In this document: in pieces, positions 1 through 7,645 of the stretch
How the letters are laid out: each line of letters starts with the position of its first letter
Numbering within the stretch: the stretch's first letter is position 1
DNA from: Gemmatimonadota bacterium
Lineage (GTDB): Bacteria; Gemmatimonadota; Gemmatimonadetes; Longimicrobiales; Gaopeijiaceae
DNA: 64,000 nt
Direction of reading: 5' to 3'
NCBI GenBank assembly: GCA_029262115.1
Contig: JAJCZZ010000010.1
Span: 62,001-126,000 of the forward strand
Program-made: the position numbers and the translations under genes
Notes under the pieces: model-generated
Database searches by the model: none
Seen by the model: only the letters and a program-made list of their open reading frames with translations
Told to the model about the DNA's origin: nothing

Positions 1-1669
1 CGTACCGAAGATGACCCAGGCGCCGGAAGTCTCTCAGGTCTGACAGGAGGAACTCGCACCCCCACGACTTCCCGTCATCTCCGTACCCCGTGCCGTCGAA
101 CGCCAAGCCCAGGACGATATCGACGATCCCATGCTCCGCGGCAACCGCGGCCACGTGGGCGTGGTGATGTTGCACCGGCGGAAGCTCGGGCAGACCCGAT
201 TCAGCGGCGAGCCGCGTGCTCAGGTAGCCCGGGTGAAGGTCCCGCACCACCGCCTCCGGCGTCAGGTTGAAGAGCGAAAGGTACCGATCGACCGTGTCGT
301 GGAAGCGGTGGACGGACTCAATATTGTCCAGATCGCCGATGTGGGGACTGATCCAGGCTTCGGTGCCTTCCGCCAACGTGAAGGTGTTTTTCAGGTGCGA
401 TCCGACGGCCAGGACGGCGACGTCGCTTCCGATCGGGAGTCGTACCGGTAGTGGAGCGTATCCGCGGGCCCGCCGCAGGATCACGAACCTATCCGCCACC
501 GGTCGCACGACGGAATCGTCGCACGCGGACACGATGTCGCGGTCGTGCAGCAGCAGCCCGTCGGCCACCTCGCCCATGCACCTTCGCGCTTCCGCACTGT
601 CCGTCACGATCGGCTGTTCACTCAGGTTGCCGCTCGTCATGACCAGTGGCCTGCCCATCTCGCGTAGCAGGAGATGGTGCAGCGGTGAATACGCCAGCAT
701 GAGGCCCACGCGGCCCAGCCCCGGACACACCCCCTCCGCCAGCCCCGCGTCATCGCGTAACGGCAGGAGTACGATCGGTCGTCGGTACGACCTCAACAGA
801 GCCTCGGCCGCAGTTGATACGCAGGCGACCTTACGAGCTTCTTCCACGGACGACACCATCACGGCGAATGGCTTGTCGTCCCGGCCCTTGCGACGCCGGA
901 GGCGCTCGACCGCCACGTTGGAGCGGGCATCGACAGCGAGGTGGAAGCCGCCCACACCGCGCACCGCGAGGATACGCCCGACGCCGAGGAGGGCGACGGC
1001 CAGGCGGATCAGGTCGTCGCCCTCCATGACCGGGCGCCCCTCGATCTCCAGTGACAGACGAGGCCCGCAGCGGGGGCATGCGTTGGTCTGCGCGTGGTAC
1101 CGCCGATCGGTCGGGTCCGTGTACTCGGCCCTGCACGCTTCGCATTGCGTGAAGCCCGCCATGCTGGTTCGGTCCCGATCGTACGGCATCGAGCGCATGA
1201 GAGTGAACCGCGGACCGCAGTCGGTGCAGGTTGTGAACGGGTATCCGAATCTGCGGTTCGATGGATCTTCCAACTCGTCGAGACAGACGGCGCACGTGGC
1301 CACATCCGGCGGCACCGGGAGTCGACCCGTCGGGTGGTCGTCGGACGGCGCGACGTGGAAGTCCACGAGACCCTGTGGTGCACGTTCGGTACGGGTGATC
1401 CGGTCGATGCGCGCGAGGGCCGGCGCCTCGCTCAGGATCGAGCCTTCGAACGCGTCGAGAGAGGCCCGGGTCCCCTCCGCCACCACGCGCACAGCTCCGT
1501 GTTCGTTCCTGACCGTGCCGCGGAGTCCGCTCTTCCGCGCCATACGGTAGATGAAGGGCCGGAACCCCACGCCCTGCACAACTCCGGAAATGACGACATC
1601 TTCCGCGTGCGTCGAGTCGGGCTCGAGTGCCCGCCCGTCTACCTGGGTAGCCTCGCTCCGCGGCGTCAT
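1..1669 (-). CDS. hypF: Carbamoyltransferase HypF, 3' end outside the window
   Basis: HypF makes the thiocarbamate from carbamoyl phosphate that HypE turns into the cyanide ligands of the [NiFe] centre. About 556 codons are present and the frame is open to the window edge. In order there is an acylphosphatase domain (VVQGVGFRPF near residue 32), two zinc-finger repeats with paired CxxC motifs (CAVC, CTDC, CEAC, CPRC), a YrdC-like domain (KPFAVM) and the start of the Kae1-like domain (HHHAHVAAV and AFDGTGYG). HypF is usually about 750 residues, so roughly 200 are missing here because of the window edge. The ATG at 1669 overlaps the hypB stop as ATGA, so it is probably translationally coupled. 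It is the last visible gene of the hydrogenase operon. Confidence 0.95.
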   Translation of the reverse strand, partial: MTPRSEATQVDGRALEPDSTHAEDVVISGVVQGVGFRPFIYRMARKSGLRGTVRNEHGAVRVVAEGTRASLDAFEGSILSEAPALARIDRITRTERAPQGLVDFHVAPSDDHPTGRLPVPPDVATCAVCLDELEDPSNRRFGYPFTTCTDCGPRFTLMRSMPYDRDRTSMAGFTQCEACRAEYTDPTDRRYHAQTNACPRCGPRLSLEIEGRPVMEGDDLIRLAVALLGVGRILAVRGVGGFHLAVDARSNVAVERLRRRKGRDDKPFAVMVSSVEEARKVACVSTAAEALLRSYRRPIVLLPLRDDAGLAEGVCPGLGRVGLMLAYSPLHHLLLREMGRPLVMTSGNLSEQPIVTDSAEARRCMGEVADGLLLHDRDIVSACDDSVVRPVADRFVILRRARGYAPLPVRLPIGSDVAVLAVGSHLKNTFTLAEGTEAWISPHIGDLDNIESVHRFHDTVDRYLSLFNLTPEAVVRDLHPGYLSTRLAAESGLPELPPVQHHHAHVAAVAAEHGIVDIVLGLAFDGTGYGDDGKSWGCEFLLSDLRDFRRLGHLRY

Positions 1670-2340
1670 CGGACCAGGGCTCCGGCGTTCACGAGCGACC
1701 GCAACAGGCCATACCAGTCGTCGAGGCCCTCTCCCGTACTTGCGGAGGTCTGCACGAAGCGGAGGTCGGGGTTGACCCGATGCGCGTACTCCAGCGCCTT
1801 GTCGACGTCGAACGGGACGTGCGGCAGGAGATCGACCTTGTTCAGGACGGCGAACTTGGCCACCTGAAACATCTTCGGGTACTTGAGCGGCTTGTCCTCG
1901 CCCTCCGTGACGCTGAAGACCACGACTTTGGCCGACTCTCCGACGTCCCACGAGGCGGGGCACACGAGGTTGCCGACGTTCTCGACGAACAGGAGGTCGA
2001 TGGTGTCGAGGTCGAGGTCGTCCAACGCGGCGCCGACCTGTCGGGCGTCCAGGTGGCACGCTCCCCCCGTCACGACCGCATGGACCACTCGGTCGGTCCA
2101 CCGAGCCAGACGGTCGGCATCGTTCTGGGTCTGGACGTCTCCGGTGACCACCGCCATGCGCACCTCCGTGCCGAGGTCCCGGAGCGTGCGTTCCAGTAAC
2201 AGCGTCTTACCCGCGCCCGGCGACGAGACGAGGTTGAGTGCCACGACGTCGTGCTCGCCGAGTCGCCTCCGGACGTCACCGGCGAGGGCGTCGTTGCGTT
2301 CCATGACCCGCTCTCTGACCTCAATGCGTCGGACGGTCAT
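1666..2340 (-). CDS. hypB: Hydrogenase nickel-insertion GTPase HypB
   Basis: HypB is the GTPase that works with HypA to deliver nickel to the hydrogenase large subunit precursor. The 224-residue protein has a P-loop (SSPGAGKT, residues 39-46), a GDVQTQNDA switch region, the metal-site pair in GGACHLDA, LLFVENVGNL and the NKVDL guanine motif. The N-terminal histidine-rich nickel-storage stretch of some HypBs is absent. The start chosen is the ATG at 2340 (MTVRRIEV); a longer start at 2382 would lie deeper inside hypA and adds sequence not typical of the family. It overlaps hypA by 20 bases and hypF by 4. Confidence 0.95.
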   Translation of the reverse strand: MTVRRIEVRERVMERNDALAGDVRRRLGEHDVVALNLVSSPGAGKTLLLERTLRDLGTEVRMAVVTGDVQTQNDADRLARWTDRVVHAVVTGGACHLDARQVGAALDDLDLDTIDLLFVENVGNLVCPASWDVGESAKVVVFSVTEGEDKPLKYPKMFQVAKFAVLNKVDLLPHVPFDVDKALEYAHRVNPDLRFVQTSASTGEGLDDWYGLLRSLVNAGALVR

Positions 2341-2581
2341 CGTCGATTTCCAGGTAGGTGACGCGGAGTTCGCCGCCGACACGCGCGTCCAGAACCGGAC
2401 GCGCCCTGCCGAACGGCGGTCGAGACAACAGGGCCTCCAGACAGAACTCCAGGCTGTCCGGCTCCACGCTTCCGTCCACGCCGACCTCCACGCCTACCTC
2501 GAGCAGCCACGGGAGCCCCTCCGGGCCAACGTGGGCTTCCGCGATCCGGCAGATCTCCATGGCCAGCGACAGCTCATGCAT
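2321..2581 (-). CDS. hypA: HypA-like nickel metallochaperone lacking the zinc ribbon
   Basis: HypA binds nickel through an N-terminal Met-His pair and hands it to HypB and the large subunit. The start at 2581 gives the family N-terminus MHELSLAMEICRIAE, so the nickel-binding Met1-His2-Glu3 is kept. Usual HypA is about 113-120 residues with two CxxC pairs forming a zinc ribbon. This protein has 86 residues and neither CxxC pair: the sequence passes from ...FGRARPVLDARV straight to GGELRVTYLEID, which matches the strand after the ribbon. The only cysteines are in EICRI and LEFCLE. It overlaps the protease gene upstream (8 bases) and hypB downstream (20 bases). Family assignment is firm; how it works without the ribbon is unknown. 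Confidence 0.88.
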   Translation of the reverse strand: MHELSLAMEICRIAEAHVGPEGLPWLLEVGVEVGVDGSVEPDSLEFCLEALLSRPPFGRARPVLDARVGGELRVTYLEIDDDRPTH

Positions 2582-3077
2582 GCGTGGGGATCCGACGGGT
2601 CGGCACATCGTGGCCCCAGTCGCGTAGCTGATCCAGGACGGAGTCGACCACTTCGCCGAGCGCGGCGGTCACCTTTGGTGAGAGGCCGTCGTGGAGCACG
2701 ACCGTGTCAGGCTCGACGCCGATGGCCACGGCTTGGTCCGGGAAGGTTCCGCGCAACTCCATCAGCGCGAAGATCTCTCGGAGGTCGATCTGATGGGGCG
2801 AGACCTTGTGATACAGAAGGCGGGGAAGGTCGACCTTCTCCAGGTGTACGATCGAGCCTGGAGGCGATCCCTCGTGGATCGCGTCGACGACCAGGAGACG
2901 GTCGGCCGACTCGAGTGCCGGGAGGAGCTGCATGCCCCACGTGCCGCCGTCCAGAAGCTCTACGCCCTGAACCCCGTCCAGGAGCGGAGCCAGGAGTCGA
3001 ACCACAGCCACCCCGACCCCGTCGTCGCCCATGAGCGAGGAACCGACACCGACGACCACCGTGCGCCCCTCAGTCAT
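2574..3077 (-). CDS. hyaD: Hydrogenase maturation protease (HyaD/HupD type)
   Basis: This endopeptidase removes the C-terminal peptide of the large subunit after nickel insertion. The 167-residue product shows VVVGVGSSLMGDDGVGV at its N-terminus (the Asp/Glu-type metal-binding loop of HycI/HybD proteases), LLVVDAI in the middle and HKVSPHQIDLREI, where the family has its conserved histidine. The start at 3077 overlaps the cytochrome b stop by 8 bases; a longer reading from 3113 adds residues not typical of the family. Its expected substrate is the tail after DPCMACGVH in the large subunit encoded two genes upstream. Confidence 0.93.
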   Translation of the reverse strand: MTEGRTVVVGVGSSLMGDDGVGVAVVRLLAPLLDGVQGVELLDGGTWGMQLLPALESADRLLVVDAIHEGSPPGSIVHLEKVDLPRLLYHKVSPHQIDLREIFALMELRGTFPDQAVAIGVEPDTVVLHDGLSPKVTAALGEVVDSVLDQLRDWGHDVPTRRIPTHA

Positions 3078-3792
3078 CGACGAAGTCCAGATCCGCGCGG
3101 ACGTATCGCCCACCCCCGATCATCGAGGAGATCCGGCTCTCCTGGTGGACCACGTCCGCCCTCAAGGTGAGGTACAGGTGGATGGGAATGAAGATGAGCC
3201 ACGTCCAGGTCAGGACATGGTGGAGCAGCCGCGCGACCTGCGCGCCTCCGACCACGATCCCCACCCACCCGAAGGCATTGAAGAGGAGGCCCCCGGGGTT
3301 CGACAGGCTGTACATGTAGAAGCCGGTGAGGATCTGGACCACGGCCACCGCGTACATCGTCGTGTATGAGATCTCCTGGATCGGGTTGTGGCCCAGGTAG
3401 TGGGGCGCCTTGGCCGGCTCGATGAACATGTACTTCTTCAGGATGAGCCATAGGTTCTTCCAATCGGCGCGCGTATGGGGCAGAAGCGCGTCCCAGCGTT
3501 CGAACTTGTTCCCGGCGAACAGCCAGTAGACCCGGACGATCGCGGTGGCCACCAAGACCCCGGCGGCCACGAAATGGGTGAAGCGCATCCGCGCCATGAC
3601 GAAGTGGTCGGCGGCCTGCCCCTCGGACATGAAGTAGGGCGTTCCGATGTAGAAGCCGGTAACGATGAGGGCCGCGACGGACAGCACCACGATCCAGTGC
3701 ATGATGCGCAGGGGCCACTGCCAGAGACGCACGCGCTTGTAGGCCACGGGGAGTCCCCGGGACAGGCTCGGCACCTCGGTGTGCACGCTCAT
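3070..3792 (-). CDS. hyaC: Ni/Fe-hydrogenase b-type cytochrome subunit
   Basis: This membrane cytochrome b anchors the hydrogenase and passes electrons from H2 to the quinone pool. The 240-residue product has four hydrophobic segments, around HWIVVLSVAALIVTGFYIG, THFVAAGVLVATAIVRVYW, TTMYAVAVVQILTGFYMY and HHVLTWTWLIFIPIHLYLTL, with histidines placed for two b hemes (MHW, TH, HH, IHLY). The ATG at 3792 overlaps the large-subunit stop as ATGA. Its presence shows a respiratory, membrane-bound uptake enzyme rather than a soluble one. Confidence 0.94.
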   Translation of the reverse strand: MSVHTEVPSLSRGLPVAYKRVRLWQWPLRIMHWIVVLSVAALIVTGFYIGTPYFMSEGQAADHFVMARMRFTHFVAAGVLVATAIVRVYWLFAGNKFERWDALLPHTRADWKNLWLILKKYMFIEPAKAPHYLGHNPIQEISYTTMYAVAVVQILTGFYMYSLSNPGGLLFNAFGWVGIVVGGAQVARLLHHVLTWTWLIFIPIHLYLTLRADVVHQESRISSMIGGGRYVRADLDFVDD

Positions 3793-5504
3793 CCTCCGAC
3801 TCTCACGCTCGTGACCTCAGCCCCGGTGGCGTCCAGGACGTGGACACCGCACGCCATGCACGGATCGAACGAATGGATCGTGCGCAGGATCTCGAGCGGT
3901 CGCGCGGGATCCACCAACGGATGGTTGTCGGTGAGCGCAGATTCGTACGGCCCACCCGCTCCCGAGGCGTCACGCGGAGAACAGTTCCATGTGCTCGGCA
4001 CGACGCACTGGTACCGGCTGATGCGCCCGTCCCGGATCTCGACCCAGTGTCCGAGCGAGCCCCGGGCGGCCTCCAGGAACCCGTACCCCTGCGCTGTGTC
4101 TGGCCAGGACGAGGGTTCCCACCGGTCCCCGTTGAACGTCGTGGTGTCTCCGGAGCGGATCCGTGCGACCAGCGACGCGAACCACTGCTCCATCCGCCGG
4201 GCCAGAAGCACGGTCTCGGCGCCTCGTGCCGCCGTGCGACCGAGGGTGGAAAAGAGTGCCTCGGGACCCACCTGAAGCCTGCCAAGCGCCTCGTCCACGA
4301 CCTCCCGGATGTCGGTGTGGCCCGATGCGTATCCTACGAGCATGCGGGCCAGCGGACCGACTTCCATGGGGCGTCCCTGGTATCGGGGCGCCTTCATCCA
4401 CGTGTACTTCTCGTGGTCCTGCAGATAGGTCCACGGCGGTTCCGGCCCCGTGTACCGCGGTCGGGTCTCCCCCTCCCAGGGGTGGAGCCCTACCTCGTCG
4501 CCGCCCTCGTACTCGTACCAGGAGCTGGTGATGTACTCCCGCACCTCCTCCTGTTCGTAGGGAAGTACCTCGGCCAGGTTCCGATCGAAGATCACGCCGC
4601 GCGAGAAGTACATGGAATCCGCGTCGCGCCATTGACCGCTGTCCGGGTAATCGCCGACGGACATGTAGTTCTCCACACCTCCGCCGATCGACGCCCACTC
4701 CTTGTAAAACGAGGCGATGGCCAGGAGGTCGGGCCAGTACACCTCTTCCACGAAACGACGAGCCCGGGTGATCATCCCCTGGACCTTCGTCAGGCTCTCG
4801 GCATTGATCGTCCCCGTATCGTCGAGGTTGATCGCGGATGCCATGCCGCCCACGAGGAAGTTCGGATGGGGGTTCTTCCCACCGAAAATCGTGTGCACCC
4901 GGATCACGTCGCGCTGCCAGTCCAGCGCCTCCAGGTAGTGAGCCACGGCCATCAGATTGGCCTCGGGAGGGAGCTTGTACGCCGGGTGCCCCCAATACCC
5001 GTTCGTGAAGATGCCGAGCTGCCCGGACTCCACGAAGCGTCGGACGCGCCCCTGCACCTCGGCGAAGTGTGTGGCGGAGTTGTTCGGCCACGGTGACAGA
5101 CTGCGCGCAAGGCTCGCGGTGGCCTCGGGGTCGGCCGACAGCGCGCTCACCACGTCCACCCAGTCGAGCGCATGGAGATGGTAGAAATGGATCACGTGGT
5201 CCTGAACCGTCTGCATCGCGTGCACGAGGTTTCGGATCAGCCCTCCCGCCGGGGGGACCCGGATGCCGAGGGCGTCTTCCACGGCGCGGCACGAGGCGAT
5301 GGCATGCACGGCGGTACACACGCCGCAGATCCGCTGCGTGAACGCCCACGCGTCTCGTGGGTCCCGACCCTCCATGATGATCTCGATGCCCCGGAACTGC
5401 GTGGACGACGCCCACGCCTGGGAAATGCGCCCCGCCTCTTCCTGGACCTCGATTCGCAGGTGGCCCTCGATCCTCGTGATCGGGTCCACGACGACTCTAG
5501 CCAT
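3789..5504 (-). CDS. hyaB: [NiFe]-hydrogenase large (catalytic) subunit
   Basis: This subunit carries the Ni-Fe(CN)2CO active site. The product has 571 residues. The N-terminal cysteine pair is in RICGVC (residues 58-63) and the C-terminal pair in DPCMACGVH (residues 547-555). The 16-residue tail after His555 (VLDATGAEVTSVRVGG) is the peptide expected to be removed by the HyaD-type protease. The family N-terminus VDPITRIEGHLRIE supports the start at 5504, which overlaps the small-subunit stop by 8 bases; the open frame extends upstream to 5618 but that part is antisense-like sequence inside the small-subunit gene. It is a group 1 membrane-bound uptake enzyme judging from its partners. Confidence 0.96.
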   Translation of the reverse strand: MARVVVDPITRIEGHLRIEVQEEAGRISQAWASSTQFRGIEIIMEGRDPRDAWAFTQRICGVCTAVHAIASCRAVEDALGIRVPPAGGLIRNLVHAMQTVQDHVIHFYHLHALDWVDVVSALSADPEATASLARSLSPWPNNSATHFAEVQGRVRRFVESGQLGIFTNGYWGHPAYKLPPEANLMAVAHYLEALDWQRDVIRVHTIFGGKNPHPNFLVGGMASAINLDDTGTINAESLTKVQGMITRARRFVEEVYWPDLLAIASFYKEWASIGGGVENYMSVGDYPDSGQWRDADSMYFSRGVIFDRNLAEVLPYEQEEVREYITSSWYEYEGGDEVGLHPWEGETRPRYTGPEPPWTYLQDHEKYTWMKAPRYQGRPMEVGPLARMLVGYASGHTDIREVVDEALGRLQVGPEALFSTLGRTAARGAETVLLARRMEQWFASLVARIRSGDTTTFNGDRWEPSSWPDTAQGYGFLEAARGSLGHWVEIRDGRISRYQCVVPSTWNCSPRDASGAGGPYESALTDNHPLVDPARPLEILRTIHSFDPCMACGVHVLDATGAEVTSVRVGG

Positions 5505-6675
5505 CGGACTCCTCCCGGTCGGACTCGAGGTTCTTCTCTGGTGGCGTCGATACCACGGGAAGCACGACCGCGCCTGGATCCCCGTCCCTGGCCCGGGATC
5601 TCTGGATGCCCGTGGCAATCGCGTGGGCGCCCACTCCCGCGGCGGCTCCGAGCGCCAGAGCCGCGCCGATCACGTCGGCGCTCCGCTCCACGCCGAACCC
5701 GACCACGTTGGGCAGACGCTCGTAGAACGGCGTCATCGTGTCCCAGAAGTTGCGCTCCGTGCATCCGATACACGGATGACCCGCGCCGATGGGCCAATCC
5801 GTGTGGCTGTTCCACTGGAAGATCGGACATGGAGAGAAGCACGCCGGTCCCTTGCATCCGACTTCGTACAGGCACCATGCCTTCCGAGCGCCTTCGTCGT
5901 CGAACTTCTGCACGTACTGTCCCGCGTCGAAGTTGGCCCGACGTGGACATTGGTCGTGAATGCGCGCACCGTACGCGAACAACGGCCGCCCTTGACCATC
6001 GAGGGCCGGCATGGCGCCGAAGGTCAGGTAGTGCACGACCGTAGCGGTGATGACGTCGCCGATGGGCGGGCATCCCGCGATGTTGACAACCGGCCGGTCA
6101 CGGATGATCCGATCGATGCCGACGGCCCCGGTCGGGTTCGGGCGGGCGGCCTGGACCGACCCCCAGTGCGCACAGGCCCCCACCGCGATGATGGCGGCCG
6201 CACCCTCTGCGGCCTCCCCGAGCACGTCGAGCCCCGTACGGCCCCCGATCGTGAGGTAGATCCCGTCGTCCTCCAGCGGGACGGAGCCGGTCACGATCAA
6301 CAGGTACTGCCCGAAGTTCTCCTCCATGGCCGTGGCCTTCGCCGCTTCGACCGCGTCGCCCGCCCCCGCCATGAGCGTGTGCTGGTAGTCCATCGAGACG
6401 AGGTCGAGAAGGAGGTCGCCGATGGTGGGGTCGGACGTGCGCAGGACGCTCTCGACACAACCGGTGCACTCCTGAAGCTGCAGCCACACCACCGAAGGCC
6501 GGCGGACCTGCTGCAGCGCGCGCACCATCTCGGGGGTGAACGCCGACCCCACGCCGAGGACCACGCACAGGTCCGTACACCAGGAGATGAATTCGCGGCG
6601 CGTCACACCGCGGCGGTCGAGGTGTTGGCCCAGGGTTTCGGATTCGGACCACGCGAACGGAGTCGGACCCATCAT
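5497..6675 (-). CDS. hyaA: [NiFe]-hydrogenase small subunit with Tat signal
   Basis: This iron-sulfur subunit moves electrons from the active site to the cytochrome b. The 392-residue product has a twin-arginine signal (TRREFISWC, Arg26-Arg27), a proximal-cluster site starting ECTGC (Cys70, Cys73), GACAHWG and GCPP, distal and medial cluster cysteines in HDQCPRR, CLYEVGC, CFSPCP and CIGC, and a C-terminal membrane anchor (VIGAALALGAAAGVGAHAI). O2-tolerant enzymes have CTCC where this one has CTGC, so the two extra proximal cysteines are absent or at least the first one is. The ATG at 6675 sits 8 bases behind GGGAGG; a GTG at 6681 is too close to that site. It is the first gene of the operon. 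Confidence 0.94.
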   Translation of the reverse strand: MMGPTPFAWSESETLGQHLDRRGVTRREFISWCTDLCVVLGVGSAFTPEMVRALQQVRRPSVVWLQLQECTGCVESVLRTSDPTIGDLLLDLVSMDYQHTLMAGAGDAVEAAKATAMEENFGQYLLIVTGSVPLEDDGIYLTIGGRTGLDVLGEAAEGAAAIIAVGACAHWGSVQAARPNPTGAVGIDRIIRDRPVVNIAGCPPIGDVITATVVHYLTFGAMPALDGQGRPLFAYGARIHDQCPRRANFDAGQYVQKFDDEGARKAWCLYEVGCKGPACFSPCPIFQWNSHTDWPIGAGHPCIGCTERNFWDTMTPFYERLPNVVGFGVERSADVIGAALALGAAAGVGAHAIATGIQRSRARDGDPGAVVLPVVSTPPEKNLESDREESDG

Positions 6676-6912
6676 GCGCACGCCTCCCGAGATGTTGAAG
6701 AAACCCGATACGACCGGGCATCTATCGAAGCTCCGGCCCGCAAGGCCGGCTCAAGAACGCGTTCGCTACGGCGCACCAGGGAGCCGGGACCGGCCCGGAC
6801 GCTGGAGACGCTCCTGTATATGCCACCGTTGCGGAACCCAACCCATCGGGAAACACGCCCGGCGGTGGGTGGGGATTTCCCCCCGACCGCAAGCGGGCCC
6901 CGCCACCACGGA

Positions 6913-7022
6913 GGTGACGAGGCCCGAGCGCAGGGGGACGAGACGTCCAAGGGAACGGCTTCTTCGATGAGGAATATTCTCCGGGGGTGACGAGGCCCGA
7001 GCGCAGGAGGCCGAGACGTCCC
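6913..7022. repeat. 36-bp direct repeat pair, about 72 bp apart
   Basis: Two copies of a sequence beginning GGTGACGAGGCCCGAGCGCA and ending GAGACGTCC occur near 6913-6948 and 6985-7022. They differ at about two positions (GGGGGAC versus GGAGGCC in the middle). They lie 240-340 bases upstream of the hydrogenase small-subunit start. They could be regulator sites or a small local duplication. Confidence 0.75.
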
Positions 7023-7115
7023 GTGTTCCCCCATCCGCCGGGCCTGGCCGATCGTCGATTCACACGGGGGTGCGAACCCCGGATTCGGCGGCGGCGACGC
7101 TCCCGGCAGAGCTCG

Positions 7116-7135
7116 CTTGTGAATAAGTTCACAAG
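7116..7135. promoter_or_regulatory. CRP/FNR-like operator palindrome
   Basis: CTTGTGAA-TAAG-TTCACAAG is a perfect 8+8 inverted repeat. Its core TGTGA-N6-TCACA is the classical CRP-type consensus. It lies about 185 bases before the start of the plus-strand gene at 7320 and about 440 bases before the hydrogenase start, in AT-rich sequence that stands out from its surroundings. A CRP-superfamily regulator site is the simplest reading; which gene it controls is open. Confidence 0.6.
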
Positions 7136-7319
7136 ATGCCGGGGGGCGCGTGAACCCGCTCCGCGACGCCGCACGCAACCCTTGGCCGCCTGGGATCGTC
7201 CAAGAGGTGGGCCGAAGCCAGGGCACCTCGCGGATGGAGTGCCCGGCTGCAACTATTTCAGCATCCGCCCCGTAGTCTCCGGAAGGCGCCTTCTTCACCA
7301 ACACGACCCTTCGACGAAC

Positions 7320-7643
7320 ATGTCTCCGAGAAAGACCATACTTCGCGAACTGTCCCGCACGCATCAGGCGAGTGGTACCACCATGTATACCCGTCCCCCC
7401 GAGATCACCGGGTTCGCCCGGGAGCCGGACAAATACCAGAAGGCGGTCAACCAGCTTCTGTCTGACCGACTCATCGAAGGGCGCAAGGACGAGGAGGGCC
7501 GCATGGCCATCGCCATCAACGAGCATAAGATGGCGGAGGTGCGGCGGGAGCTGCGCCCCGTGTGGGCGAATCCGCTGCTATGGGCGGGGCTCGCCGCGGT
7601 CGCCGTGGCCGCCTGGTTCGTCCTGGGTGCGGGAGCCGCCTGA
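7320..7643 (+). CDS. Small membrane-anchored protein, unknown function
   Basis: A 107-residue protein not assigned to a named family. Residues 1-70 look like a small winged-helix-like domain (MSPRKTILREL... YQKAVNQLLSDRLIEGRKDEEGRMAIAIN). They are followed by a charged helix and a C-terminal membrane segment (NPLLWAGLAAVAVAAWFVLGAGA). The open frame continues upstream to 6987, but that part is arginine-rich and not protein-like, so the ATG at 7320 was chosen; ATG 7383 is a shorter alternative. It converges with the flavoprotein gene, with 2 bases between the stops. The tail anchor suggests the N-terminal domain faces the cytoplasm. Confidence 0.6.
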   Translation: MSPRKTILRELSRTHQASGTTMYTRPPEITGFAREPDKYQKAVNQLLSDRLIEGRKDEEGRMAIAINEHKMAEVRRELRPVWANPLLWAGLAAVAVAAWFVLGAGAA

Positions 7644-7645
7644 GC

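Larger units (their letters stand above)
6676..7319. other. 644-bp intergenic region upstream of the hydrogenase operon
   Basis: No convincing gene was found here. It separates the hydrogenase operon (minus) from a small membrane-protein gene (plus). It holds a nearly perfect 36-bp direct repeat (6913-6948 and 6985-7020 or so) and a CRP/FNR-like palindrome (7116-7135), listed separately. An open frame on the minus strand covers most of it, but its composition (arginine, proline and serine rich, no recognisable motif) looks like a GC-rich accident. Confidence 0.7.

Noticed and set aside
267-1550. A 427-codon plus-strand open frame over hypF
   Set aside because: The minus strand shows continuous HypF motifs; the plus frame is a serine/arginine-rich shadow.
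6672-7526. A 284-codon open frame on the minus strand through the hydrogenase leader
   Set aside because: It overlaps the repeat and the small membrane-protein gene, is rich in Arg, Pro and Ser and has no recognisable family.
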